Shown in pieces: positions 25,872-35,660 of a stretch of 37,536 nt of DNA. Numbering within the stretch: position 1 is the first letter of the stretch; every line of letters begins with the position of its first letter. The translations under genes and the position numbers were made by a program. This DNA is from Nocardiopsis endophytica. GTDB lineage: Bacteria; Actinomycetota; Actinomycetes; Streptosporangiales; Streptosporangiaceae. The notes beneath the pieces were generated by a model. The model did not search any database. It was given only the letters and a program-made list of their open reading frames with translations, and was not told where the DNA came from. Where the stretch lies: the NCBI RefSeq assembly GCF_027706725.1, contig NZ_JAQFWQ010000071.1, positions 1-37,536 on the forward strand, in the 5' to 3' direction.

Positions 25872-26753
25872 ATGCCCGCCTCCGCACGCACGCTCGTCCG
25901 CCCCGCCGTCCTGAGGACCCGCCGGGGACGGCTCGTCTACTGGTCCGTGCTGGCCGTGTCGCTGGCGCTGTTCACCGCGGCCTTCATCGTCCCGCTGTAC
26001 TGGGCGGCGACCGGAGCCGTGAAGGCGCCGGACGAGCTGGCCCGCACCCCGCCGACCTACGTGCCGCAGGAGTGGCACCCGGAGAACTACGCCCGGGCGT
26101 GGCGGGAGATGGACCTGGGCCGCTACTTCCTCAACACGGTCGTGCTGGCCGGAGGGGCCTGGCTGGTCCAGCTCGCGGTGCAGGTCCCGGCCGCCTACGC
26201 GCTGTCCAAGCTGCGCCCCCGGTTCGGCCGCGTGGTGCTCGCCCTGATGCTGGTGACCCTGATGATGCCGGTCACGGCGCTGCTGGTGCCGGTCTACCTC
26301 ACCGTGGTGGACGTCCCGCTGTTCAACCGGAACCTGATCAACAGCCCCAGCGCCGTCTGGCTGCCCGCCGCCGCCAACGCCTTCAACATCTACATCCTGA
26401 AGAACTTCTTCGACCGGATCCCCGACGACCTGCTCGACGCCGCCCGGATGGACGGCGCGGGCGCGCTGACCACCCTGGCGCGCGTCGTGCTCCCGCTCTC
26501 CCGGCCGATCCTCGCCGTGGTGTCCATCCTGTCCATCGTCACGGCGTGGAAGGACTTCCTCTGGCCGCTGCTGGTGATCCCCGACCCGGCGCGGCAGCCG
26601 CTGAGCGTGTTCCTCCAGCGGGTCGCCCCGGACACCCCGCTCAACATCCTCATGGCCGGGCTCGTCCTGGCCTCGCTGCCCCTGATCGCGCTGTTCCTGG
26701 TCTTCCAGCGCCAGATCGTCGGCGGCCTGACCGCGGGCGGCCTCAAGGGCTGA
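25872..26753 (+). CDS. sugar ABC transporter permease (MalG-type)
   Basis: A 293-residue membrane protein with six predicted helices, the partner of the preceding permease. The EAA loop is [49 protein letters not shown] and the C-terminal [23 protein letters not shown] are the standard MalG/CarB-like ends. GAGGAG within the upstream coding end serves as ribosome site. A 101-base GC-rich gap without clear terminator leads to the alpha-glucosidase gene. Confidence 0.93.
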   Translation: MPASARTLVRPAVLRTRRGRLVYWSVLAVSLALFTAAFIVPLYWAATGAVKAPDELARTPPTYVPQEWHPENYARAWREMDLGRYFLNTVVLAGGAWLVQLAVQVPAAYALSKLRPRFGRVVLALMLVTLMMPVTALLVPVYLTVVDVPLFNRNLINSPSAVWLPAAANAFNIYILKNFFDRIPDDLLDAARMDGAGALTTLARVVLPLSRPILAVVSILSIVTAWKDFLWPLLVIPDPARQPLSVFLQRVAPDTPLNILMAGLVLASLPLIALFLVFQRQIVGGLTAGGLKG

Positions 26754-26854
26754 CCCCCCGGCGCCCCGTACCCCGGGCCCACGACCCCGCCTCCCACGTC
26801 CCGCATCCCGCTCGGACCCGCGAACCCGCGTCCCGCGAGAAAGGACCCTGCCCC

Positions 26855-28423
26855 GTGTCCCGTCAGTCCCGCACGGATTGGTGGCGCGACGCCGCCATCT
26901 ACCAGGTGTACGTCCGCTCCTTCGCCGACGGCGACGGCGACGGCACCGGCGACCTGGCCGGCGTCCGGTCCCGGCTGCCCTACCTGGCCGACCTGGGCGT
27001 GGACGCGCTGTGGTTCACGCCCTGGTACCGCTCGCCGCTGGCCGACGGCGGCTACGACGTCACCGACTACCGCTCCGTCGACCCGGCGTTCGGCACCCTC
27101 GGCGAGGCCGAGAAGCTCATCGCCGAGGCCGGTGAGCTGGGGCTGCGCTGCATCGTGGACATCGTCCCCAACCACGTGTCCGACCGGCACCCCTGGTTCC
27201 GCGCGGCCCTGGAGGCCGGGCCCGGGTCCCCGGAGCGGGAGCGGTTCCACTTCCGCCCGGCCTCGCCCGAGCCCCCCAACGACTGGGTGGGCGAGTTCGG
27301 CGGCGTGCCGTGGTCGCGCACCGCGGACGGCGAGTGGTACCTCCACCTGTTCACGCCCCACCAGCCCGACCTCAACTGGAACCACCCCGACGTGCGCCGC
27401 GAGCACGAGGAGGTGCTGCGGTTCTGGTTCGAGCGCGGCGCGGCCGGGGTGCGCATCGACTCGGCCGCGCTGCTCGCCAAGGCCGGGGGCCTGCCGCCGA
27501 TGGCCGCCTCCCCGGACCACCCCTTCCACGACCGGCCCGAGCTGCACGGGATCTACCGGTCCTGGCGCCGGATCGCCGACGCCTACGGGGCGGTGCTGAT
27601 CGGCGAGGTGTGGCTGCCCGACGCCGAGCGGCTGGCCCGCTACCTGCGCCCGGACGAGCTGCACACCGCCTTCAACTTCGACTTCCTGGGCCGCCCCTGG
27701 GACGCGGCCGAGCTGTGGGAGTCGATCGAGCGGACCCTGGCCGCGCACGAGCCGGTCGGCGCCCCCGCCACCTGGGTGCTGGCCAACCACGACGTGACCC
27801 GCACGGTCACCCGGTACGGACGGGCCGGGGACACCGGGTTCGCGTTCGAGCGCAAACGCTTCGGCGTCCCCACCGACCTGGCGCTGGGCACCCGGCGGGC
27901 GCGCGCCGCCGCGCTGCTCACCCTGGCCCTTCCCGGGTCGGTCTACCTGTACCAGGGAGAGGAGCTGGGGCTCCCGGAGGCGGAGATCCCCCGCGAGCTG
28001 ATCCGGGACCCGATGCACGCCCGCTCCGGCGGCCGGGACCCGGGCCGGGACGGCTGCCGGGTCCCGCTGCCCTGGGACGGCGCCCCGGAGCCGAGCTGGC
28101 TGCCGGTCCCCGAGGGGTGGGCCGGCTACGCGGCCGAGCGGCAGGCCCAGGACCCCGGGTCGATGCTGTCCCTGTACCGCGCGGCGCTGCGCCTGCGGCG
28201 CTCCTTCGGCGACGCGGGGCCGCTGGTCCGGCTGCGCCCGGAGGACCCGCGGGTGCTCTGCTTCGCGCGCACCGGGCGGGACGGCGCCGCCTGGATCTGC
28301 CTGGTCAACTTCGGCCCGGACGACGTGGCGCCCCCCGCTCACACCGAGACCCTGCTGGCCAGCGGCCCCCTGACCCCGGGCGGGCTGGTGCCGCAGGACA
28401 CGGCGGTCTGGCTGCGCGCCTGA
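26855..28423 (+). CDS. GH13 alpha-glucosidase, intracellular
   Basis: A 522-residue GH13 glycoside hydrolase starting at GTG with AAGGA ten bases upstream. The catalytic triad is visible: nucleophile D202 ([10 protein letters not shown]), acid/base E251 (IGEVWLP) and D313 (ANHDVTR). [11 protein letters not shown] (region I) and the [10 protein letters not shown] segment place it with oligo-1,6-/alpha-glucosidase-type members that act on short alpha-glucosides. No signal peptide, so it should act in the cytoplasm on sugars imported by the adjacent ABC system, releasing glucose. Linkage preference is not determined by these motifs; alpha-1,3 (nigerose) activity is suggested by the flanking GH87 genes. 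Confidence 0.93.
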   Translation: MSRQSRTDWWRDAAIYQVYVRSFADGDGDGTGDLAGVRSRLPYLADLGVDALWFTPWYRSPLADGGYDVTDYRSVDPAFGTLGEAEKLIAEAGELGLRCIVDIVPNHVSDRHPWFRAALEAGPGSPERERFHFRPASPEPPNDWVGEFGGVPWSRTADGEWYLHLFTPHQPDLNWNHPDVRREHEEVLRFWFERGAAGVRIDSAALLAKAGGLPPMAASPDHPFHDRPELHGIYRSWRRIADAYGAVLIGEVWLPDAERLARYLRPDELHTAFNFDFLGRPWDAAELWESIERTLAAHEPVGAPATWVLANHDVTRTVTRYGRAGDTGFAFERKRFGVPTDLALGTRRARAAALLTLALPGSVYLYQGEELGLPEAEIPRELIRDPMHARSGGRDPGRDGCRVPLPWDGAPEPSWLPVPEGWAGYAAERQAQDPGSMLSLYRAALRLRRSFGDAGPLVRLRPEDPRVLCFARTGRDGAAWICLVNFGPDDVAPPAHTETLLASGPLTPGGLVPQDTAVWLRA

Positions 28424-28475
28424 GCGCCCGCGGCCCGGCCCTTCCTTCACCCCGCACCCCCACGGAAGGAACGCC

Positions 28476-30299
28476 ATGCGCACGAGACCGGCCGCGGCCC
28501 TGACCGCGGCCCTGGCCACATCCCTGCTGACGACCGGGGCGGCCGCGGTGCCGGCCGACACGACCGGCACGGCCGGCACCGCCGGCGGAGGGGCCGCGGA
28601 CACGTCCGCGGCGCCGATCGCCACCGGCGCCGACATGCCCTACACCACCGTCGAGGCCGAGGACGCCTCCCCCGGCGGCGGGGCGCAGGTGGTCGGCCCC
28701 AACCGGGAGATCGGCGACCCGGCGGGCGAGGCGTCCGGCCGCCGGGCCGTCACGCTCACCGAGACCGGGCAGTACGTGGAGTTCACCGCCCCGGTCGACA
28801 CGAACACGCTCGTCACCCGCTTCTCCATCCCCGACGGGGAGGAGGCCACCCTCAGCGTCCATGTGGACGGAGAGAAGGCCGGGGCCTTCGAGCTGACCTC
28901 GGAGTACGCCTGGCTGTACGGCCCCGAGGAGGCGCCGGTGAACGACCCGGGGGCGGGACCGCCCCGGCACATCTACGACGAGGCGAACCTGGTGCTGGAG
29001 GAGACCGTCCCGGCCGGCTCCACGATCCGGCTGCAGAAGGACGCGGAGGACACCTCCGAGTACGCCGTCGACTTCGTCGACTTCGAGGAGGCCGTGGCCG
29101 CCCCGAACCCGGACCCGGACGCGTTCGTGGAGCCCGAGGGCACCACCCACCAGGACGTGCAGGCCGCCCTGGACACTGCGCGGATGGACGGCTCCGTCGA
29201 GGGGGTGTACCTGCCGCCGGGCGACTACGAGACCGGGAGCAAGTTCCAGGTGTACGGCGCCCCGGTCAAGGTGGTCGGCGCCGGGCCGTGGTTCACCCGC
29301 TTCCACGCCCCGGCCGGCCAGGAGAACACCGACATCGGCTTCCGCGCCGACCAGGGCGCGAACGGCTCGGAGTTCTCCGGCTTCGCCTACTTCGGGAACT
29401 ACACCTCGCGCATCGACGGTCCGGGCAAGGTCTTCGACCTGCAGAACGTCTCCGGCATGACCATCGAGGACATCTGGGTCGAGCACATGGTGTGCTTCTT
29501 CTGGGGCGCGAACACCGACGACATGACCATCCGCGGCAACCGGATCCGCAACACCTTCGCCGACGGCCTGAACATGACCAACGGCTCCAGCGGCAACCTG
29601 GTGGCCGACAACGAGGCGCGGGCGACCGGCGACGACTCCTTCGCGCTGTTCGCCGCCCAGGACGCCGGCGGCGGCGAGCAGAGCGGCAACGTCTACGAGA
29701 ACCTCACCTCCAAGCTCACCTGGAGGGCCGCGGGGCTGGCGGTCTACGGCGGGCAGGACAACACCTTCCGCAACGTCCACGTCGCCGACACCCTCGTCTA
29801 CTCCGGGGTGACCGTCTCCTCGCTGGACTTCGGGTACCCGATGAGCGGCTTCGGGCCCGGGGAGACCTCCCTGCAGGACCTGACCATCGAACGCGCGGGC
29901 GGCCACTTCTGGGGCGGGCAGACCTTCCCGGGGATCTGGATGTTCTCCGCCTCCGAGCCGTTCCGCAACATCCGCGTCGACAACGCCGAGATCATCGACC
30001 CCACCTACCACGGGGTCATGTTCCAGACGAACTACGTGGGGGGTCGGCCCGACTACGTGGGGGGTCGGCCCGAGCACCCGGTCGAGGACACGGTGCTGTC
30101 GAACATCACCGTCTCGGGCGCGCAGAAGTCCGGCGACGAGTTCGACGACAGGTCCGGCTTCGGGATCTGGGCCAACGAGATGCCCGAGGAGGGCCAGGGG
30201 CCTGCGGTCGGCCGGGCCGTCTTCCGGAACCTCACCCTGACCGGCAACGCCGAGGACATCAGGAACACCACCGACACCTTCGAGATCGCCGTCGAATGA
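28476..30299 (+). CDS. secreted GH87 alpha-1,3-glucanase / mycodextranase (first copy)
   Basis: A 607-residue secreted enzyme. A Sec signal peptide (residues 1-24) and a Thr/Gly/Ala linker are followed by a beta-sandwich, CBM35-like carbohydrate module (about 52-195: [39 protein letters not shown]), then a right-handed beta-helix. The GH87 catalytic aspartates are D363 (ADGLN) and D386-D387 (TGDDS), with the same 23 and 1 spacing as the characterised Paenibacillus/Bacillus alpha-1,3-glucanases. GH87 enzymes cut alpha-1,3-glucan or mixed alpha-1,3/1,4 nigeran. GGAAGG precedes. A perfect 21-bp duplication near the C-terminus adds seven residues (DYVGGRP). Confidence 0.85.
   Translation: MRTRPAAALTAALATSLLTTGAAAVPADTTGTAGTAGGGAADTSAAPIATGADMPYTTVEAEDASPGGGAQVVGPNREIGDPAGEASGRRAVTLTETGQYVEFTAPVDTNTLVTRFSIPDGEEATLSVHVDGEKAGAFELTSEYAWLYGPEEAPVNDPGAGPPRHIYDEANLVLEETVPAGSTIRLQKDAEDTSEYAVDFVDFEEAVAAPNPDPDAFVEPEGTTHQDVQAALDTARMDGSVEGVYLPPGDYETGSKFQVYGAPVKVVGAGPWFTRFHAPAGQENTDIGFRADQGANGSEFSGFAYFGNYTSRIDGPGKVFDLQNVSGMTIEDIWVEHMVCFFWGANTDDMTIRGNRIRNTFADGLNMTNGSSGNLVADNEARATGDDSFALFAAQDAGGGEQSGNVYENLTSKLTWRAAGLAVYGGQDNTFRNVHVADTLVYSGVTVSSLDFGYPMSGFGPGETSLQDLTIERAGGHFWGGQTFPGIWMFSASEPFRNIRVDNAEIIDPTYHGVMFQTNYVGGRPDYVGGRPEHPVEDTVLSNITVSGAQKSGDEFDDRSGFGIWANEMPEEGQGPAVGRAVFRNLTLTGNAEDIRNTTDTFEIAVE
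30031..30072 (+). repeat. 21-bp perfect tandem duplication inside the first GH87 gene
   Basis: The 21 bases at 30031-30051 are repeated exactly at 30052-30072, in frame, so NYVGGRP is followed by DYVGGRP. Perfect identity suggests recent slippage. Confidence 0.95.
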
Positions 30300-30380
30300 C
30301 CCCCGCCGCCCGGCGCGCGGGGCCGTGCGCCGGGCGGCCGTCCGCACCCCATGGAACACCCGCATCCCCTGGAGGACACC

Positions 30381-32291
30381 ATGAAGCGGAAACGATCCCG
30401 TCGCGCCCTGGTACTGGGCGCCACCCTCGCAACGGCCGGGCTCCTGCCGGTCTCCGCCCCCGCGCAGGCGGCCCCCGCCCCCGCCTCCGCGGACACCGGC
30501 ACCGGCACCGGCACCGGCGGGAACGCCGCGGAACGCGGCGCCGACGTCCCGTACGTGTCGTACGAGGCCGAGGACGGCACCTACTCAGGGACGCTCCTGG
30601 AGGCCGAACCCGACCGCCCGTTCGGCCGGACGAATTTCGCCACCGAGTCGTCCGGCCGCGCCTCCGTGCGGCTCGACTCCGCGGGCGACCACGTGGAGTT
30701 CACCTCCACCGCCCCGACCAACTCCATCGTGGTGCGCAACTCGATCCCGGACGCGCCCGAGGGCGGCGGCCGGGAGGAGCCGCTGAGCCTGTACGCCGAC
30801 GGGGAGTTCGTGCAGGAGCTGACGCTGTCCTCCAAGCACAGCTGGCTGTACGGGAACACCGACGACCCCGAGGGCCTGACCAACACCCCGGGGGGCGACG
30901 CGCGGCGGCTCTTCGACGAGTCCCACGCCCTGCTGGACCGGACCTACCCCGAGGGGACGGAGTTCCGGCTGCAGCGCGAGGACGGCTTCGGCGCCGAGTA
31001 CGCCGTCGTCGACCTGATCGACCTGGAGGAGGTGGCGCCCCCGGCGGACAAGCCCCCGGAGTGCACCTCGATCACCGAGTACGGGGCGGTCCCCGACGAC
31101 GGCGAGGACGACACCGCGGCGCTGCAGGAGGCGGTGACGGCCGACCAGGAGGGGGAGATCGACTGCGTCTGGATCCCTGAGGGCCGGTGGCGCCAGGAGC
31201 GGAAGATCCTCACCGACGACCCGCAGGACCGCGGGCAGTACAACCAGGTCGGCATCAGGGACGTGACCGTGCGCGGCGCGGGCATGTGGCACTCGCAGCT
31301 GTACACCCTCACCCCGCCGCACGAGGCCGACGGCATCAACCACCCGCACGAGGGCAACTTCGGCTTCGACATCGACGACAACACGCAGATCTCCGACATC
31401 GCGATCTTCGGGTCGGGCACCATCCGGGGCGGCGACGGCGGCCACGAGGGCGGCGTCGCCCTCAACGGCCGGTTCGGGCAGGGCACCCGGATCTCGGACG
31501 TGTGGATCGAGCACGCCAACGTCGGGGCGTGGGTCGGCCGGGACCACTCCAACATCCCGGAACTGTGGAACCCGGGGGACGGTGTGGAGTTCAGCGGCAT
31601 GCGGATCCGCAACACCTACGCGGACGGCGTGAACTTCGCCAACGGGACCCGCAACTCGACGGTGACCGACTCGTCGCTGCGCACGACCGGCGACGACGCC
31701 CTGGCCGTGTGGTCCAGCAAGTACGTCGAGGACCCCGCGGTGGACGTGGGCCGCGACAACGCGTTCACGAACAACACCGTCCAGCTGCCCTGGAGGGCCA
31801 ACGGCATCGCGGTCTATGGAGGCAGCGGGAACACGATCGAGAACAACCTGGTCTCCGACACCATGACCTACCCCGGGATCATGCTCGCCAGCGACCACGA
31901 CCCGGTGCCGTTCTCCGGCACGACCCTCATCGCGAACAACGGCCTGTACCGCACCGGCGGCGCGTTCTGGGGCGGGCAGCAGGAGTTCGGCGCCATCACG
32001 GTGTTCCCCGCCAACACCGACATCCCCGGGGTCGTCATCCGGGACACCGACATCCACGACTCGACCTACGACGGGATCCAGTTCAAGTCGGGCGGCGGCG
32101 CGGCGCCCGGCGTCGAGGTCTCGAACGTGACGATCACCGACTCCAACAACGGCGCGGGCATCCTCGCCCAGGGCGGTGCCCGGGGCAGCGCGACCCTGTC
32201 GAACGTGGAGATCTCCGGATCGGCCGACGGCGACGTCGTGGTCGAACCGGGCTCCCAGTTCACCATCGACGAGGGCGGCTCCCCGTCCTAG
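30381..32291 (+). CDS. secreted GH87 alpha-1,3-glucanase / mycodextranase (second copy)
   Basis: A 636-residue secreted paralogue of the preceding enzyme. The signal peptide (KRKRSRRALVLGATLATAGL, cleavage after AQA) is followed by a Thr-Gly linker, a CBM35-like module (about 68-230: PYVSYEAEDGTYSG; SGRASVRLDSAGDHVEFTST; SWLYGN) and a beta-helix beginning at SITEYGAVPDDGEDDTAALQ. The GH87 aspartates are D415 (ADGVN) and D438-D439 (TGDDA), again with 23 and 1 spacing. GGAGG precedes. Similar to but clearly diverged from the first copy, suggesting different product size or linkage preference. A terminator follows. Confidence 0.85.
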   Translation: MKRKRSRRALVLGATLATAGLLPVSAPAQAAPAPASADTGTGTGTGGNAAERGADVPYVSYEAEDGTYSGTLLEAEPDRPFGRTNFATESSGRASVRLDSAGDHVEFTSTAPTNSIVVRNSIPDAPEGGGREEPLSLYADGEFVQELTLSSKHSWLYGNTDDPEGLTNTPGGDARRLFDESHALLDRTYPEGTEFRLQREDGFGAEYAVVDLIDLEEVAPPADKPPECTSITEYGAVPDDGEDDTAALQEAVTADQEGEIDCVWIPEGRWRQERKILTDDPQDRGQYNQVGIRDVTVRGAGMWHSQLYTLTPPHEADGINHPHEGNFGFDIDDNTQISDIAIFGSGTIRGGDGGHEGGVALNGRFGQGTRISDVWIEHANVGAWVGRDHSNIPELWNPGDGVEFSGMRIRNTYADGVNFANGTRNSTVTDSSLRTTGDDALAVWSSKYVEDPAVDVGRDNAFTNNTVQLPWRANGIAVYGGSGNTIENNLVSDTMTYPGIMLASDHDPVPFSGTTLIANNGLYRTGGAFWGGQQEFGAITVFPANTDIPGVVIRDTDIHDSTYDGIQFKSGGGAAPGVEVSNVTITDSNNGAGILAQGGARGSATLSNVEISGSADGDVVVEPGSQFTIDEGGSPS

Positions 32292-32301
32292 GGACAGGTG
32301 T

Positions 32302-32329
32302 GGCCGCGCCCCGGGGACGGGGCGCGGCC
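32302..32329 (+). terminator. terminator of the glucan locus
   Basis: An 11-bp stem GGCCGCGCCCC / GGGGCGCGGCC with a six-base loop, 11 bases after the second GH87 stop. Confidence 0.75.
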
Positions 32330-32345
32330 CCGCGGCCGGGGCGGC

Positions 32346-32351
32346 GACAAT
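32346..32351 (+). promoter_or_regulatory. -10 element of the PadR gene (leaderless)
   Basis: GACAAT ends six bases before the ATG at 32358 and there is no Shine-Dalgarno, so transcription probably starts at the start codon. Confidence 0.45.
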
Positions 32352-32357
32352 GGGCGC

Positions 32358-32972
32358 ATGAGCCTCCGTAACGCCCTCTTGGCCCTGCTCACCGCGCGCC
32401 CGTTGACGGCCTACGACATCTCCAAGCAGTTCGGCGCGTCGGTGGGGTACGTCTGGTTCGCCCCGGATTCACAGATCTATCCGCAGCTCCGGCGCATGGA
32501 GGAGGAGGGACTGGTCGAGGCGACCGAGCTGCCGTCCGAGGGGAGGCGGACCAAGCGCGAGTACCGGATCACCGACGAGGGCGTCCGCGCGTTCCGCGAG
32601 TGGATCAACGCGCCCGCGTCCCACCAGCGGGAGCGCAGCGTGCACCACCTCCGCGCGGCGTACCTCGAATGGGCCGAGACCGATGAGGCGCGCAGGAACA
32701 TGGAGCGGCACATCGCGTTCTACCGGGAGCAGCTCGCGCAGTGGGAGGCGCAGCGGGCCGCGCTGCTCGACCGGTCCAGCCCGACCCTGGCCGCCCGGCT
32801 CGCCGGGTCGCCGCCCGAGCAGCACGAGCGGATCGTCGCGTTCAAGGTCTTCACCTACGACGGGCTGATCGAGCGCGCCCGCTCCGAGATCGCGTGGGCG
32901 GAGCGCGGGCTGGAGCTGATCGAGGAGATGGCCGCGGAGCCGACGCCCGCGCCGGTGCACGCGCGCGCGTGA
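32358..32972 (+). CDS. PadR-family regulator, probable VanR
   Basis: A 204-residue protein with an N-terminal winged HTH (NALLALLTARPLTAYDISKQF; QIYPQLRRMEEEGLVEATEL; REYRITDEGVRAFREWI) and a C-terminal helical dimerisation domain, the full-length PadR-s1/VanR layout. It is convergent with vanA-vanB, whose promoter carries a palindrome resembling the site of the PadR-type VanR of Corynebacterium glutamicum. It probably represses vanAB and is released by vanillate; this is inferred from context. Confidence 0.88.
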   Translation: MSLRNALLALLTARPLTAYDISKQFGASVGYVWFAPDSQIYPQLRRMEEEGLVEATELPSEGRRTKREYRITDEGVRAFREWINAPASHQRERSVHHLRAAYLEWAETDEARRNMERHIAFYREQLAQWEAQRAALLDRSSPTLAARLAGSPPEQHERIVAFKVFTYDGLIERARSEIAWAERGLELIEEMAAEPTPAPVHARA

Positions 32973-33013
32973 CGGCTCCGCCCGGCCTCCTCGGACTCCT
33001 GCGCGGTGTCGCG

Positions 33014-34039
33014 TCAGGGGATGTCGATGGTCAGGAGCGCCCTCCTCCCCTCCACACCGGAGGGGCCGGGAGCACCGTCCGGCCGGGGGGCGCACACGGC
33101 GCGGGACACGCAGGCGCACATCTTGGGCGAGGTCCGCTTCTCCTCGTCGCTGAAGAAGACGTCGCGGTGGTCGATGAGGCCCTGGACGTCGAGGACGCGC
33201 ACCTGGCACAGGCCGCACTCGCCCTTCCTGCAGTCCGAGATGACCTCGGCTCCGGCCTGCTCCAGCGCCTCCAGCATCGAGCGCCCGCCGCCGACGACGG
33301 TCCGCACGCCGAGCCGGGGGATCTCGACCTCGAACTCCTCGGGGTCGTACCAGCCGCTGTTGCCGAACGTCTCGTAGCGCAGGTCCGCGGCGGGAAGGCC
33401 CCGGTCGTGCCACCGCCGCCGGACGGCGTCCATGAGGCGGATCGGTCCGCACATGTACAGCTCGGCGGGCCCCGCTCCGGCGACCCCGTCGACCAGCGCG
33501 GAGGCGTCCAGCGGCGTCCCCTCGTCGTCGACGTGCACCCGGATGCGGTCTCCGTGCCGCTCGACGAGCTCCTCCAGGTAGGCCATCCGGTCGCGCCCTC
33601 GGCCGACGTACACCAGGACGTAGTCCGCCTTGAGCCGCCGCAGGACGTCGGCCATCGCGGCGATGGCGGTGATGCCGATCCCGCCCGCCACCAGCACGTA
33701 GCGCGGCGCGCCGATGCGGAGAGGGAAGTTCTGCAGCGGCTGCGTCATCCGCAGGCCGTCCCCCGGCCGGAGCGTGTGCATGAACCTCGACCCGCCGCGC
33801 GAGTCGGCGGCGAGCTGGACGCTGATCGTGAGGAGGCCGCCGTCCTCACTCCCGCGGACCACCGAGTAGGAGCGGGTGTCCGTCCGCCCGTCGATCTCGA
33901 CGGCGACGTCGACGTGCGCGCCGGGCGCCGCCGGCCGGGGCCGCTCGGGGCGCAGCACGATCCGCTGGATGCCGTCCGCGGCCGGCGCCGCTTCGACGAC
34001 CTCGCCGTCCTGCCAGTCCGCCTGGGTGTCCACCGCCAT
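33014..34039 (-). CDS. vanB: vanillate O-demethylase reductase subunit (VanB-type)
   Basis: A 341-residue class IA-type phthalate dioxygenase-reductase family protein passing electrons from NAD(P)H to the Rieske oxygenase. In order: FMN/flavin domain (RSYSVVRG; ADSRGGSRFMH), NAD(P)-binding domain (YVLVAGGIGITAIAAM; YVGRGRDRM; ELYMCGP), and a C-terminal plant-type [2Fe-2S] domain with cysteines 270, 275, 278 and 308 (C-x4-C-x2-C-x29-C). It starts one base after the vanA stop, so the two are translated together. Could serve another aromatic methyl ether oxygenase, but VanA next door supports the call. Confidence 0.9.
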   Translation of the reverse strand: MAVDTQADWQDGEVVEAAPAADGIQRIVLRPERPRPAAPGAHVDVAVEIDGRTDTRSYSVVRGSEDGGLLTISVQLAADSRGGSRFMHTLRPGDGLRMTQPLQNFPLRIGAPRYVLVAGGIGITAIAAMADVLRRLKADYVLVYVGRGRDRMAYLEELVERHGDRIRVHVDDEGTPLDASALVDGVAGAGPAELYMCGPIRLMDAVRRRWHDRGLPAADLRYETFGNSGWYDPEEFEVEIPRLGVRTVVGGGRSMLEALEQAGAEVISDCRKGECGLCQVRVLDVQGLIDHRDVFFSDEEKRTSPKMCACVSRAVCAPRPDGAPGPSGVEGRRALLTIDIP

Positions 34040-34040
34040 G

Positions 34041-35150
34041 TCAGCGCACCCCCGCGCCCGCGCCGGCCGCGGCCCGCTCGGCTTCGAGCATGCGCTCGAT
34101 GAGCCGCCGCACCCACATGCCCCCGGCGTCGATGTTGAGGCTGTAGAACTCGTGGGCCGGGTTGGCGTCGATGGCGGCCTGCTGCGCGATGAGCATCTCC
34201 TCGTCCTCGGCGAACACGCGCCGGACGCCCTCGCGGAGCTGGGTGGTGATGAGCTGGCTGTCGAGGCGGTAGTTCCGCATGAAGGCCCAGAAGTAGTGGG
34301 CCGAGCGGGAGGTCTCGGGGGTGATGGTGTTCATGACGTACCCGTTGACGCCCTGGCTCCGGTCGCCCTCCGGCGCGCCGGTCCCGGCCTTGGCCACGCC
34401 GACGTCGATGCAGATGGTCGAGGGGGTCTCGAAGCGGATGATCTGCCAGCGGTCCACCTTGCCCTCGAACCCGGGGAACCTGTCGCGCATGTTCTTCAGC
34501 CAGAAGGGCGGCGGGTCGATGCCGAGCATCCAGCGGGTGACGGTGACCGTGCGCTCGTCGTGGGAGACCTCGAAGTCCGACTCGCTGAGCTCGGCCTGCC
34601 CGATGCTGCCGGCGTGGACGAACTCCTCGTGGGTGAGGTCCATCAGGTTGTCCAGGACCAGCATGTAGTTGGCGCCGACGTCGATGGTGCCGCCGTCGCC
34701 GGCCCAGTGGGGCGGGTCCATCTGGCGCATGTCCGGCACGGTGTCGGGGTCGGCGAGGGTGGGGTCGCCGAGCCAGACCCACACGAACCGGTGCCGTTCG
34801 ACCACCGGGAACGAGGGGACCATGGCGCTGGGGTTGATCGTCTTCTGCGCCGGCATGAAGGTGCACCGGCCCGCGGAGTTGTAGCGCAGGCCGTGGTAGG
34901 GGCACTGCACCTCGTCGGATCCGACCCGCTTGCCCATGGACAGCGGGGCGAGGCGGTGCCAGCAGGCGTCGGCCAGCGCGACGGGGCGGCCCTCGTCGGT
35001 GCGGTAGAGCACGAGGGGCCGGTCGGCGACGGTGCGCGAGAAGAGCCCCTTCCCGGTGACCTCGTGGTCCCACGCGGCGGCGTACCACGCGTTCAGGGGG
35101 TGGCCGGGCGCCTTGTCGGTGGTGGTGGACCTGGTTTCGGCGATCGTCAT
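34041..35150 (-). CDS. vanA: vanillate O-demethylase oxygenase subunit
   Basis: A 369-residue Rieske non-haem iron oxygenase. The Rieske centre is C63-W-H65 and C83-x2-H86 (CPYH); the mononuclear iron ligands sit in DNLMDLTHEEFVHA (H174, H179). NAWYAAAWD near the start, PPFWLKNM, and SLNIDAGGMWVRRLIERMLEAE near the end match VanA closely. It demethylates vanillate to protocatechuate with release of formaldehyde, in the cytosol with VanB. GGAGGTAACC precedes the ATG. Expression is probably controlled by two operators upstream. No vanillate transporter lies in the window. Confidence 0.93.
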   Translation of the reverse strand: MTIAETRSTTTDKAPGHPLNAWYAAAWDHEVTGKGLFSRTVADRPLVLYRTDEGRPVALADACWHRLAPLSMGKRVGSDEVQCPYHGLRYNSAGRCTFMPAQKTINPSAMVPSFPVVERHRFVWVWLGDPTLADPDTVPDMRQMDPPHWAGDGGTIDVGANYMLVLDNLMDLTHEEFVHAGSIGQAELSESDFEVSHDERTVTVTRWMLGIDPPPFWLKNMRDRFPGFEGKVDRWQIIRFETPSTICIDVGVAKAGTGAPEGDRSQGVNGYVMNTITPETSRSAHYFWAFMRNYRLDSQLITTQLREGVRRVFAEDEEMLIAQQAAIDANPAHEFYSLNIDAGGMWVRRLIERMLEAERAAAGAGAGVR

Positions 35151-35167
35151 GGTTACCTCCGGAGGGA

Positions 35168-35228
35168 ATGCCTAACGGGATAGGCATCGGTGACCTGCGC
35201 CACACAATACCTATCGATATAGGTATTG
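35168..35228 (-). promoter_or_regulatory. two VanR-like operators upstream of vanA
   Basis: ATGCCTA-N6-TAGGCAT (35168-35187) and ATACCTA-N6-TAGGTAT (35207-35226, extended to CAATACCTAT-N4-ATAGGTATTG at 35205-35228) share ATRCCTA-N6-TAGGYAT, with centres 39 bases apart. The right half ATAGGTATTG resembles the C. glutamicum VanR half-site TTAGGTATTT. On the minus strand they overlap a weak -35 (TTGTGT) and the -10/start region. Confidence 0.75.
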
Positions 35229-35339
35229 GCCATGCCCCGGCCACGGCCGGTACGGGGAGGACGGCCCCCTCCGGGCGCATGAAGACTCCCTCATCTGCGT
35301 TTCACCCCGGGGCGGCCCCCGGGGAGGATGATCGGTGAC

Positions 35340-35649
<310 letters not shown>

Positions 35650-35660
<11 letters not shown>

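Noticed and set aside
24922-26854. A missing or broken ATPase gene in the sugar ABC cluster
   Set aside because: Actinomycete sugar importers of this type commonly share a distant MsiK-like ATPase, so its absence is not a defect.
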